DNA of 64,000 nucleotides, taken from the NCBI GenBank assembly GCA_023398815.1, contig JAEWRW010000047.1, positions 22,014 to 86,013 of the forward strand. Reading direction: 5' to 3'. Source of the stretch: Bacillota bacterium. Lineage in GTDB: Bacteria > Bacillota > Clostridia > Christensenellales > UMGS416. Position 1 is the first letter of the stretch. The number at the start of each line of letters is the position of its first letter. The notes beneath the pieces are model-generated. The model saw only the letters and a list, made by a program, of their open reading frames with translations, ran no database searches and was not told where the DNA came from. Position numbers and translations under genes: made by a program. This document shows positions 9,492-17,530 of the stretch, piece after piece.

Positions 9492-10682
9492 ATGGCATTG
9501 AACAAGAAGACGATTGAGAACATCGACGTGAAGGGCAAGCGGGTCCTGGCCCGTGTGGACTTCAACGTGCCGCAGAACGAAAAGGGCGAGATCACCGACG
9601 ACAACCGCATCCGCGGCGCGCTGCCGACGATCCAGTACCTTCTGAGCCATGGTGCCAAGCTCATCCTTTGCACGCACCTGGGCCGGCCGAAGGCCAAGGT
9701 TGACCCGGCTTTTACCCTGAAGCCCTGTGCCGAGCGTCTGAGCGCCCTGCTGGGCAAGCCCGTGGCGCTGGCCACTGACGTGGTCGGCCCCGATGCCCAG
9801 GCCAAGGCCGCTACCCTGGGTGAGGGTGAGGTCATGATGCTGGAGAACGTGCGCTTTGAGGCCGGTGAGGAGAAGAACGACCCTGAGCTCTCCAAGCAGC
9901 TCGCCGCCCTGGCGGATGTCTACGTCAACGACGCCTTTGGCACGGCCCACCGCGCCCACGCCTCCACCGCGGGCGTTGCCGCCTTCCTGCCCGCTGTGGC
10001 CGGCTTCCTCATGAAGAAGGAAATCGAGATCATGGGCGCCGCATTGGAAAGCCCGCAGCGGCCCTTTGTTGCCATCCTGGGCGGTGCCAAGGTCAAGGAC
10101 AAGATCGGCGTCGTGGCCAACCTGTTGGAGAAGGTAGACACGCTCATCATCGGCGGCGGCATGGCCTACACCTTCCAGAAGGCGCTGGGCGGCTCCATCG
10201 GCAAGTCCCTGCTGGATGAGTCCCGCATCGAATACGCCAAGGAAGTGATGGCAACGGCGGAGAAGAAGGGCATCAAGCTCCTGCTGCCCATCGATAACGA
10301 GGCGTCCCAGGAGTTTAGCAACGACGGCCTGCGTGCCACCTTCCACAGCCGGGAGATTCCCGATGGCTGGGAGGGCATGGACATCGGCCCCGACACCCAG
10401 CGCATCTTTGTGGAGGAAGTCAAGAAGGCCCGCACCATCATCTGGAACGGTACGATGGGCGTCAATGAGTTCTCCCACTTCGCCCACGGCTCCCGCGTGG
10501 TGGCCGAAGCCATGGCCAACAACCCCGGCGTGACCATCGTGGGCGGCGGCGACACCGCGGCGGCGGTGGAGAGCTTCGGCCTGGCCGACAAGATGACCCA
10601 TGTCTCCACCGGCGGCGGTGCGTCGCTGGAGTTCCTGGAAGGCCTGGAACTGCCCGGTGTGGCGGCGCTCAACAACAAGTAA
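9492..10682 (+). CDS. pgk: Phosphoglycerate kinase
   Basis: The 396-residue glycolytic enzyme interconverts 1,3-bisphosphoglycerate plus ADP with 3-phosphoglycerate plus ATP. The N-terminal signature GKRVLARVDFNVP, the substrate arginine region HLGRPK and the nucleotide loop IVGGGDTAAAV are present. The ATG at 9492 (MALNKKTI) fits the family; AAGGAG at 9475-9480 is 11 nt away, and a GTG at 9480 would overlap this site. It follows cggR by 67 nt and is followed by a strong hairpin terminator, so tpiA and gpmI are probably a separate transcript or read-through. Confidence 0.97.
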   Translation: MALNKKTIENIDVKGKRVLARVDFNVPQNEKGEITDDNRIRGALPTIQYLLSHGAKLILCTHLGRPKAKVDPAFTLKPCAERLSALLGKPVALATDVVGPDAQAKAATLGEGEVMMLENVRFEAGEEKNDPELSKQLAALADVYVNDAFGTAHRAHASTAGVAAFLPAVAGFLMKKEIEIMGAALESPQRPFVAILGGAKVKDKIGVVANLLEKVDTLIIGGGMAYTFQKALGGSIGKSLLDESRIEYAKEVMATAEKKGIKLLLPIDNEASQEFSNDGLRATFHSREIPDGWEGMDIGPDTQRIFVEEVKKARTIIWNGTMGVNEFSHFAHGSRVVAEAMANNPGVTIVGGGDTAAAVESFGLADKMTHVSTGGGASLEFLEGLELPGVAALNNK

Positions 10683-10688
10683 TTGCCC

Positions 10689-10718
10689 GCGGGGCCGAAC
10701 TCACCGGTTCGGCCCCGC
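10689..10718 (+). terminator. Hairpin terminator after pgk
   Basis: A perfect 12-bp stem, GCGGGGCCGAAC (10689-10700) with GTTCGGCCCCGC (10707-10718), encloses the loop TCACCG. It starts 6 nt after the pgk stop and is followed by CATATTTTG, a weak U tract. Confidence 0.75.
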
Positions 10719-11036
10719 CATATTTTGATAGGGATAGGCGAAAAGACTTGACGCCGCGTTGCTTTGCAATGCTCGCTCTGCTCTCAACGATTCTGACGAA
10801 TCGTCTGCCGCAGAGCGGGGGTAACACCGGTTCATCCGGCAGCGGCGAACGAATATCCGTTCCATGCGTTTTACTGTCTCCGCCGCAGCGGCGTTACTTC
10901 CGTTGAATGCCAGTATGAGGTATACTATTGGATACCGTGCGGCGGCGTGTACGGCGCGCGGTGATGAAACACCGGTACAAGAACCGAATGAACTCGCCTT
11001 TGGCACGTGAGCGACGAAGGCGAAAGGAGTACGAAG
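10719..11036. other. pgk-tpiA intergenic region
   Basis: No credible gene was found in these 318 nt. The region holds hairpin-rich GC sequence, a fragment of the dispersed intergenic element at 10819-10839 (GGGTAAC plus CCGG-TTCAT-CCGG) and a possible -10 box TATACT at 10921-10926 without a convincing -35. This could be a secondary promoter for tpiA-gpmI. Confidence 0.5.
10819..10839 (+). repeat. Partial copy of dispersed intergenic element
   Basis: GGGTAAC at 10819-10825 precedes a CCGG/CCGG mini-hairpin with loop TTCAT (10831-10835). The same GGGTAAC and TTCAT-loop hairpin occur at 31043-31079. The 13-nt loop of the full element is absent here. Confidence 0.4.
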
Positions 11037-11783
11037 ATGAGAACACCGATCATCGCAGGCAACTGGAAGATGAACAAGACCCCGCAGGAGGCGGGTGCGC
11101 TCCTTGCGGAGCTCAAGCCCCTGGTGGCCGACGCGGCCTGCACCGTCGTCGTCTGCCCGCCCTTCGTGTGCCTGGCCGCCGCGGCGGAAGCGCTGCGGGG
11201 CAGCAACATCCACCTGGGTGCCCAGAACATGCACTGGAAGGCCAGCGGCGCGTACACCGGTGAGGTGTCGGCCGATATGCTCAAGGCCCTGGGCGTCGAG
11301 TATGTTATTCTCGGCCACTCCGAGCGCCGTCAGTACTTCGCGGAGACCGACGAGACCGTGAACCTGAAGACCAAGGCCGCGCTGGCCGCCGGGCTCCTGC
11401 CGATCGTGTGCGTGGGCGAGTCCCTGGCCGAGCGGGAGCAGGGTGTGACCGCCGACGTGGTGCAGCGCCAGACCGCCGCGGCCCTGGATGGCCTGACCGG
11501 CGCGGAGGCTGCCGCCGTCGTCATTGCCTATGAGCCCATCTGGGCCATTGGCACCGGCCGCACCGCCACCTCCGCCGACGCCAACGAGGTCATCGGCATC
11601 ATCCGCGCCACGGTGGAGCGCTGCTTTGACGCCGCCACCGCCGCAGCTGTCCGCATCCAGTACGGCGGCAGCATGAACCCCTCCAACGCCAGCGAACTGA
11701 TGGCCAAAGAGCACATCGACGGTGGGCTCATCGGCGGCGCTAGCCTGAAGGCCGCCGACTTCTCGGCCGTCGTGCATTTCTAG
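11037..11783 (+). CDS. tpiA: Triosephosphate isomerase
   Basis: The 248-residue enzyme interconverts dihydroxyacetone phosphate and glyceraldehyde-3-phosphate. Catalytic residues are visible: K11 in GNWKMN, H94 in LGHSERR and E166 in AYEPIWAIGTG. The ATG at 11037 follows AAAGGAGT; an in-frame GTG at 11007 would add ten non-family residues. gpmI starts 15 nt after its stop, so the two are cotranscribed. Confidence 0.97.
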   Translation: MRTPIIAGNWKMNKTPQEAGALLAELKPLVADAACTVVVCPPFVCLAAAAEALRGSNIHLGAQNMHWKASGAYTGEVSADMLKALGVEYVILGHSERRQYFAETDETVNLKTKAALAAGLLPIVCVGESLAEREQGVTADVVQRQTAAALDGLTGAEAAAVVIAYEPIWAIGTGRTATSADANEVIGIIRATVERCFDAATAAAVRIQYGGSMNPSNASELMAKEHIDGGLIGGASLKAADFSAVVHF

Positions 11784-11798
11784 AAGCGAGGAACATCC

Positions 11799-13340
11799 AT
11801 GAAGAAAATGGTTGCATTGTTGATACTGGATGGCTTTGGCTATCGCGCCGATCGCGAGGGCAATACCATCGTTCCCCAGAATATCCCCAACGTCGAGGCC
11901 ATGATGGCCACCTATCCCCACACCCTCATCGGGGCCAGCGGCCTCAATGTGGGCCTGCCCGATGGGCAAATGGGCAACAGCGAAGTGGGCCACACCAACA
12001 TTGGCGCTGGCCGCATCGTGTACCAGGAGCTGACCCGCATCACCAAGGAGATTGAGGACGGCACGTTCTACACCAACGAGGCCCTGGTGGGCGCGGTGGA
12101 TAATGCCCTCGCGAAGGGCACGGCGCTGCACCTCGTCGGCCTGGTGTCCGACGGCGGCGTCCACAGTCACATCGATCACCTGGAGGGCCTGCTGCGCCTC
12201 TGCCAGCGCAAGGGGCTGAGCCGCGTCTACGTCCACTGCCTGATGGATGGCCGCGACACCCCACCGACCAGCGGCAAGGGGTACATTGAAGACCTGGAGC
12301 GCCGCATGGCAGCCGTCGGCACCGGCAAGATTGCTACGGTCATCGGCCGCTACTGGGCCATGGACCGCGACAACCGCTGGGACCGCGTCAAGCGTGCCTT
12401 CGACGCCATTGCCGAGGGCAAGGGCGAGCCCGCCGCCAGCGCCGTGGCGGCCATGGAGCAATCCTATGCCAAGGGCGAGAACGACGAGTTCGTGCAGCCC
12501 TCGGTGGTGACGGACGGTGGGCAACCCATCGCCAAGCTGGGGGCTGACGACTCCATCGTGTTCTTCAACTTCCGCCCCGACCGCGCCCGTGAGCTGACCC
12601 GCGCCTTCATTGAGCCGGACTTTGCGGCCTTTGAGCGCGACGGCGGCTACCGCACGGTGTATTACGTCACCATGACCCAGTACGATGCCACGTTCCGCAA
12701 CGTGCACATCGCCTTCCACCCCCAGAGCCTGAACAACACCTTCGGCCAGTACATTGCCGAGAAGGGCCTGACCCAGCTGCGCATTGCCGAGACCGAGAAG
12801 TACGCCCACGTGACGTTCTTCTTTAACGGCGGGGTGGAGCAGCCCAACCCCGGGGAGGACCGGGCGCTCATTCCCTCGCCCAAGGTGGCGACCTACGACC
12901 TGCAGCCCGAGATGAGCGCCTACGAGGTGGCCGACGAAGCCGTGCGCCGCATTGAGAGCGGCAAGTACGACGTGATGATCCTGAACTTCGCCAACTGCGA
13001 CATGGTGGGCCACACCGGCTTCTTTGACGCCGCGTGGAAGGCCGTGCACACCGTCGACGAGTGTGTCGGCCGGGTGCTGAAGGCCATCCTCGCCACCGGC
13101 GGCTCGGCCATTGTCACCGCCGACCACGGCAACGCCGAGATGATGGTGGATCCCGAGACCGGCGAGCCCTTCACGGCCCACACCACCAATCCGGTGCCCT
13201 GCATCCTGGTGGACGACAGCCGCAAAGCTGCCACCTTGCGCAACGGCGGCCGCCTCTGCGACTTAGCCCCCACGCTCCTCGACCTGCTGGGCCTGCCCCA
13301 GCCGGCGGAGATGACCGGCACCAGCCTGATCGCGAAATAA
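11799..13340 (+). CDS. gpmI: 2,3-bisphosphoglycerate-independent phosphoglycerate mutase
   Basis: The 513-residue alkaline-phosphatase-superfamily enzyme interconverts 3- and 2-phosphoglycerate and depends on divalent metal. It has the N-terminal LLILDGFG metal motif, the phosphoserine nucleophile S61 in GQMGNSEVGHTNIGAGR, and C-terminal TADHGNAE. Length is typical. It is the last gene of the glycolytic run and is followed by a strong terminator; no eno gene is in the window. Confidence 0.97.
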   Translation: MKKMVALLILDGFGYRADREGNTIVPQNIPNVEAMMATYPHTLIGASGLNVGLPDGQMGNSEVGHTNIGAGRIVYQELTRITKEIEDGTFYTNEALVGAVDNALAKGTALHLVGLVSDGGVHSHIDHLEGLLRLCQRKGLSRVYVHCLMDGRDTPPTSGKGYIEDLERRMAAVGTGKIATVIGRYWAMDRDNRWDRVKRAFDAIAEGKGEPAASAVAAMEQSYAKGENDEFVQPSVVTDGGQPIAKLGADDSIVFFNFRPDRARELTRAFIEPDFAAFERDGGYRTVYYVTMTQYDATFRNVHIAFHPQSLNNTFGQYIAEKGLTQLRIAETEKYAHVTFFFNGGVEQPNPGEDRALIPSPKVATYDLQPEMSAYEVADEAVRRIESGKYDVMILNFANCDMVGHTGFFDAAWKAVHTVDECVGRVLKAILATGGSAIVTADHGNAEMMVDPETGEPFTAHTTNPVPCILVDDSRKAATLRNGGRLCDLAPTLLDLLGLPQPAEMTGTSLIAK

Positions 13341-13360
13341 GCAGCGTCACAACAAATCTG

Positions 13361-13392
13361 AAGCCCGTCCGCCTATCCAGGCGGGCGGGCTT
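13361..13392 (+). terminator. Intrinsic terminator of the glycolytic operon
   Basis: AAGCCCGTCCGCCT (13361-13374) pairs with AGGCGGGCGGGCTT (13379-13392) around loop ATCC, with one G-T wobble. TTCTTGTT follows, 20 nt after the gpmI stop. Confidence 0.8.
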
Positions 13393-13713
13393 CTTGTTGG
13401 TGTGCCTGCCGCACAGGGGAGTGGTGACGACCCAAGGGGCTCGCCCCTTGGGAATCCCCGCAATGGCAGTGCAGGCGTGATGCCTCATTACGAAGTGGAA
13501 GCTCCGAACCCGCAGGCCGGTTCATCCGGCCAAGGGACGAAGCAACTGGCGGCGGCACGCACCCCTTCCCGCCCGCAGGCGCGTGTTTACGTGAAACGAG
13601 CACGAGCGAAACAATAAAGAAGCCCGCCAGCGACATGTGCGGTGGCGGGCATATAGGGTTGTAAGGACGAGTGGTTCCCACTCGCGGCGGTCGCTGAAGG
13701 CGGCCGCTGCGAC
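13393..13713. other. Intergenic region between convergent gpmI and ridA-like gene
   Basis: No credible gene lies in these 321 nt. The region contains a 9-bp hairpin CCCAAGGGG/CCCCTTGGG (13431-13452), a copy of the dispersed structured element (13500-13650) and a GC-rich inverted repeat at about 13684-13712 just past the leftward ridA-like stop. Short open frames here are GC-driven. Confidence 0.6.
13500..13650 (+). repeat. Dispersed structured intergenic element, copy A
   Basis: The first hairpin is GGCCGG-TTCAT-CCGGCC (13515-13531). About 90 nt later, after GCCCGCAGGCG, comes a second hairpin GCCCGCCA/TGGCGGGC (13622-13629 and 13643-13650). Its 13-nt loop GCGACATGTGCGG is identical to the loops at 31175-31187 and, on the other strand, 28811-28823. 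The stems differ while the loops are conserved, which points to a structured RNA or protein-binding DNA rather than chance similarity. Confidence 0.65.
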
Positions 13714-14175
13714 TTAGTCTTTGATGGACAGAATGAGCTCGAACTCGGCGGCGGTGTTGCCCACCGGCATGTTGCGGCTGCCCATGATCGTGCGGGTGTG
13801 CACGCCACGGTTGCGGAACACCTCATACAGCACGTCTGCAAAGCCGTCGTACACTTTGTCGAGGTCATGGAAGTCGTCGTCGCAGGCGATGAGCCCGAAC
13901 CCTTTGATGATCTGATCCACGCGGTCCAGGTCGCCGAGCTCCTCACGGATCATCATAAGCTGGATGAGGGCGATGTGCTGGCAGGCGGCGTAGCCATCCT
14001 CAATGGTCAAGTCCCGGCCGATGAGTCCCTGCCGGAAATCGGCGCAGCCGGAGCCGGAGGTGTAGAGCAGGTTGCCGACCCGGCGGCACCCAACGAGCGC
14101 CCGGCCCTTGTAGCTCAAGTAGTCGATGTCCAGTTCCTTGGCCTTTTTATCCAAAAGATCGTTGATGGCAGACAT
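13714..14175 (-). CDS. RidA (YjgF/YER057c/UK114) family protein, paralog 1
   Basis: This 153-residue protein belongs to the RidA superfamily, small trimeric proteins; the RidA type hydrolyses reactive enamine/imine intermediates made by PLP enzymes. The family GNLLYTSGSG strand and C-terminal HTRTIMG segment are present, keeping the arginine that binds the substrate carboxylate in RidA. I start at 14175 (MSAINDLL) because AAGGAGG precedes it; the longer open frame upstream overlaps paralog 2. It is the last gene of the leftward operon. RidA in this context suggests imine clean-up for the PLP enzyme encoded upstream. Confidence 0.85.
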   Translation of the reverse strand: MSAINDLLDKKAKELDIDYLSYKGRALVGCRRVGNLLYTSGSGCADFRQGLIGRDLTIEDGYAACQHIALIQLMMIREELGDLDRVDQIIKGFGLIACDDDFHDLDKVYDGFADVLYEVFRNRGVHTRTIMGSRNMPVGNTAAEFELILSIKD

Positions 14176-14188
14176 GTTCTTCTCCTCC

Positions 14189-14704
14189 TTACTTGCGAAT
14201 CTGGATGATGGCGTCGCAGACGATCGGCACGTTGTTGTTGAGGTTGGTGGCGCCCATATCGGAGCGGGCGTGCATGCCGCGCTCGCCAAAGACCTCGGTC
14301 ATGAGGTCGGTGAAGCCGTCTGCCACCTGGGGCAGGTCGCCGAAGCCCGGCACGCCGTTCACCAGGGCATAGACCTTCAGAATGCATTCCACATTATCGA
14401 GGTCGCCCAGCGCGTCCTTGATGATCGTCAGCATATTGATGGCGACGAGGCGCGCTGCCCTATAGCCTTCCTCCACGCTCAGTTCGCCACCCAGGCGGCC
14501 GACGAAGGCGGGCTTGCCGTCGGGGCCGGTGGGCTCCATGGCCGAGATGAACAGCAGATCCTCGTGGATCTTATACTTGCAGATGCCGCGGCCGGTGCGG
14601 TAGGGGGTCTCACCCTTCGGCTTGTTCCCCACGACTTGGATTCTTACGTCGTCGTCAAACAGTTGCAGACCCAGGTCCGCCAGTCTCTTTTCCGCAATGC
14701 TCAT
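14189..14704 (-). CDS. RidA (YjgF/YER057c/UK114) family protein, paralog 2
   Basis: A second RidA-family protein, 171 residues, with LLFISAMEPTGPDGKP and the C-terminal HARSDMGATNL that retains the key arginine. It is somewhat longer than paralogs 1 and 3 because of an N-terminal extension (FDDDVRIQVVGNKPKGETPYRTGRG split over two strands). The start at 14704 is preceded by GGAGGCACT. It lies 13 nt before paralog 1 and 22 nt after the PLP gene. The sequences of the three RidA copies are clearly diverged, which suggests different substrates or a hetero-oligomer rather than recent duplication. Confidence 0.85.
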   Translation of the reverse strand: MSIAEKRLADLGLQLFDDDVRIQVVGNKPKGETPYRTGRGICKYKIHEDLLFISAMEPTGPDGKPAFVGRLGGELSVEEGYRAARLVAINMLTIIKDALGDLDNVECILKVYALVNGVPGFGDLPQVADGFTDLMTEVFGERGMHARSDMGATNLNNNVPIVCDAIIQIRK

Positions 14705-14726
14705 GATAGTGCCTCCTTTGATTGAT

Positions 14727-15860
14727 TTAGCGCGCCGCTTGCAGCACGCAGGTTTGGGCGATGACTTCCCGAACGACGACGGAAACCTCGTCGTCCGTCA
14801 GCAGCAGGGGGTTGATGAAGATGCCATTGGTACAGGTGTCGTGCCCGGTCTTGCAAATGAGGATGCCGGGCGTGCCTTCCCGCAGGACTTTCACCAGTTC
14901 TTCCGCAGGGACGTCGACCATCAGCTCCGCCGCCGAGCGGGGGTAGCACTGGCCGGTGGGGCCGGGGAACACACGCTTGCAGCGGAAAAGCCCGCTCTTG
15001 TTGAGGGCCTCGTTGATGTACTGCACCCGCGCCTCGATGGTCGCAACCTTGCAGTCCACCATGCCGGGCTCCAGGTAGTCGCGGATGGCGGTGTACAGCC
15101 CCACGATCTCCTCGCGGCCGATCTTGCTAGAGCGGCCGATGCCGTGCTTAGGAGCGCCTACCAGCGGGAAGCCATCGAGTAGCCACTTCTTGCCCACCAC
15201 CAGGCCGCTGCCCTGGGGGCCGCGCATGCCCTTGCCGCCGCTGAACACCGCCGCGGCCGCGCCGGCCCCGGTGAAGCGCCAGAGGTTCTCAATGGGCGGG
15301 AGCTGCGCCGCGGCGTCCACCACCACAGGCACGTTGTGGCGGTTGGCCACGGCCATCGTGTCCTCAAAGGACAGCGACGTGTTGCGGCAGCCCCACAGGT
15401 CAAAGAAGAAGATGGCCGCCGTGCGGTCGTTGATGGCCGCCTCCAGCGCCTCGGTGTCGTGGGGCTGGGCGTCCACGGCAATGACCTTGGCGCCCGAGCA
15501 CTCCAGTGCTTTGTCGTAGCCTGTGCGCTGGCCGGCCATCATGACGATCTCATTCTTTGCCAAGGCGCTGGTGTCCGGCAACAGCTTGAGAAGCTCGGGG
15601 TCGCTGCCGGTGAGAATCAGCGACGCGCAGTACAGCAGCCCTGACGACGCGCCGGCGGTGATGTAGGCCCCCTCGTTGTGGCTGAGCTCGGCGATGCGCC
15701 GGCCGGTTTTCTCCTGCAGGTCGGCCAGCTCCACAAAGTTGCGCGACGCGGCGTGCATGGCGTCCATGACGCGGTCGGGCATGCGGGAGCCGCCAAAGAT
15801 GGAGACGGTGTCCAGCGCGTTGATGTAGGGCTTGATGCCCAGTTCCTGATAGATGCTCAT
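14727..15860 (-). CDS. SelA/DgaE-like PLP-dependent enzyme (candidate ammonia-lyase)
   Basis: The 377-residue fold-type I PLP enzyme resembles the SelA-like group that includes D-glucosaminate-6-phosphate ammonia-lyase DgaE. The Schiff-base lysine is K210 in FSGGKGMRGPQ and the pyridine-nitrogen aspartate is D182 in VVDAAAQLPP. It is not selenocysteine synthase: it is too short and no selB/selD is nearby. A close paralog forms the C-terminal half of the 20397-22427 fusion. Its ATG overlaps the end of the upstream SDR gene by 4 nt, mirroring the fused pair. I infer alpha,beta-elimination of an amino sugar acid or amino acid; the substrate is unproven. Confidence 0.8.
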   Translation of the reverse strand: MSIYQELGIKPYINALDTVSIFGGSRMPDRVMDAMHAASRNFVELADLQEKTGRRIAELSHNEGAYITAGASSGLLYCASLILTGSDPELLKLLPDTSALAKNEIVMMAGQRTGYDKALECSGAKVIAVDAQPHDTEALEAAINDRTAAIFFFDLWGCRNTSLSFEDTMAVANRHNVPVVVDAAAQLPPIENLWRFTGAGAAAAVFSGGKGMRGPQGSGLVVGKKWLLDGFPLVGAPKHGIGRSSKIGREEIVGLYTAIRDYLEPGMVDCKVATIEARVQYINEALNKSGLFRCKRVFPGPTGQCYPRSAAELMVDVPAEELVKVLREGTPGILICKTGHDTCTNGIFINPLLLTDDEVSVVVREVIAQTCVLQAAR

Positions 15861-16723
15861 GGTCCTCCTCCTCGGGATTTGTCCAGTGTAACCCGATATT
15901 GCTCGATGATGTCCTCATAATCCGGCGGCTGGGGGTAGGCGTCCACCCGGTGGGCCTGCATGGTGCCGCCGCCATCCTGGAAGAGCGTTGCGCCGGTCAC
16001 ATAGCTCGAGAGGTCCGACGCCAGAAAGAGCACGGTGGTTGCGATGTTGTCGGCCAGCCCAGGGCCATTGAGGGGCTGGTGGGCCAGCAGCAGGGGGTAG
16101 TCCAGCGGCTCCTCCAGGCGGCCCTCCCACCAGGGGCGGAGTTCACCGGTGTACACCGCACCGGGGCAGATGACATTGGAGCGCACGTTGCACGCCGCAT
16201 AGTCCATGGCGATGGCCCGGCTCATGCCCTCGATGCCGCCTTTGCTGGCGGCGTAGGCGGTGTTGCCCGGCACCGACGCGGTGGAGTTGACTGACGAGAT
16301 GTGGATGACGCTGCCGCCGCCGGCGGCTGCCATGCCCGGCACGAAGGCCCGCGACAGCCGCAGGGCACCTTTGAGGTTCACGGCCAGGATGCGCTCAAAG
16401 ACCGTTGGGTCCTGCTCCACCAGCAAGTCGCGGTCGTTGATCCCCGCCACATTCACCAACACGTCAGCGTGACCCAAGCGGCGCTTTGCCGCCTGGCAGA
16501 AGGCATCGACCTCGTCGGCATTTCCCATGTCGCAGTGCTGGTAAAGGCACCCAGGTTGCAGGGTGTTGGCATCGGCCAGGGTAGTCTGCCCGGCCTCATC
16601 GTCAATGTCGCAGAAGGCCACCTGGGCCCCCTGGGCCGCCAGCAGCAGCACGATGGCCCGGCCCATGCCCTTGGCACCGGCGCTGACGACGGCGCGTTTG
16701 CCGGCCAGCAGTTGGTTGTTCAT
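15857..16723 (-). CDS. SDR family oxidoreductase, paralog 1
   Basis: The 288-residue classical short-chain dehydrogenase/reductase has the cofactor loop SAGAKGMG (14-21), NVAG (91-94), catalytic S144 and the Y157-AAS-K161 motif, so it should be an active NAD(P)-dependent alcohol/ketone oxidoreductase. It is translationally coupled to the PLP gene by a 4-nt ATGA overlap. Its C-terminal tail (about 30 residues past the SDR core, ending RGGGP) resembles the linker in the SDR-PLP fusion, suggesting these two enzymes act together. Confidence 0.85.
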   Translation of the reverse strand: MNNQLLAGKRAVVSAGAKGMGRAIVLLLAAQGAQVAFCDIDDEAGQTTLADANTLQPGCLYQHCDMGNADEVDAFCQAAKRRLGHADVLVNVAGINDRDLLVEQDPTVFERILAVNLKGALRLSRAFVPGMAAAGGGSVIHISSVNSTASVPGNTAYAASKGGIEGMSRAIAMDYAACNVRSNVICPGAVYTGELRPWWEGRLEEPLDYPLLLAHQPLNGPGLADNIATTVLFLASDLSSYVTGATLFQDGGGTMQAHRVDAYPQPPDYEDIIEQYRVTLDKSRGGGP

Positions 16724-16727
16724 CCGC

Positions 16728-17519
16728 TCACCCCCAATCCTGCACGTGGGCCTGCGCTTGAATGCCGCCGTCCACAGGCAGGTCCTCGCCGGTCATGAAA
16801 GCCGAAAGATCACTGGCCAGGTAGAGAGCGGCTTTGGCCGCGTCCTCCACGGTGGCGGGGCGGCGCAGCGGCTGGGTCATGTCGAAGCCGTTGCCACCCC
16901 GGAAGCGCGGCATCTCCTGCTGGTAGGCGCGGCCCACACAGCCGAGGTTCATGCCCAGCAGCAGGTTGTTGCACCGGATACCCCAGCGGGCGTAATCCAT
17001 GGCCACCGCCCGCCCGTAGGCACTCAGCGCCCCCTTGCTGGCGGCGTAGGCCCCCACCTGGGGCACCGAGCCCTTGGTGTAGTCGCTGGAGATGTTGACG
17101 ATGGTACCGGCGCGAGCCTCCAGCATGCCCGGCAGAAAGAGCTTGGTGCACCGCACGGTACACAGCACGTTGAGCTCCATCAGAGCACGGAACCCGGCCA
17201 GGTCGACCTCGTGGGCATAGGCCCGCTCGAAGCGCCCGGCGTTGTTGATGAGGCAATCCACCCGGCCAAAGCGGCGAAGCACCTCGCGGCAGGCTTCCTC
17301 GGTTTGGGCCCGGTCGGCCATGTCCGCTGGCAGGAAGAAGCTGCCGGGCGACAGGGCTTTGAGCTCCGCCTCCGTCTGGCGGCCCGCTTCCTCATCGATG
17401 TCAGTAATGGCCACCGCCGCCCCCTGCGCCGCAAAGAGCAGCGCAATGGCCCGGCCAACGCCGGCCCCGCCGGCGCTCACGAAGGCCTGTTTCCCCTCCA
17501 ACAATCGGTTGGTTCGCAT
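16728..17519 (-). CDS. SDR family oxidoreductase, paralog 2
   Basis: The 263-residue SDR has SAGGAGVG (15-22), NNAG (92-95), serines 144-145 and Y158-AAS-K162, all catalytic elements. I chose the ATG at 17519 because GGAGG lies 5 nt upstream of it. Upstream ATGs at 17531 and 17534 overlap the preceding gene's stop, and the much longer open frame beyond is a shadow of the next SDR gene. It precedes SDR paralog 1 by 4 nt. Substrate unknown; the context favours a sugar-derived alcohol. Confidence 0.85.
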   Translation of the reverse strand: MRTNRLLEGKQAFVSAGGAGVGRAIALLFAAQGAAVAITDIDEEAGRQTEAELKALSPGSFFLPADMADRAQTEEACREVLRRFGRVDCLINNAGRFERAYAHEVDLAGFRALMELNVLCTVRCTKLFLPGMLEARAGTIVNISSDYTKGSVPQVGAYAASKGALSAYGRAVAMDYARWGIRCNNLLLGMNLGCVGRAYQQEMPRFRGGNGFDMTQPLRRPATVEDAAKAALYLASDLSAFMTGEDLPVDGGIQAQAHVQDWG

Positions 17520-17530
17520 GGTTGCCTCCA

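Noticed and set aside
14727..15860. Selenocysteine synthase SelA
   Set aside because: Too short, no SelA N-terminal domain, no selB/selC/selD nearby, two copies paired with SDRs.
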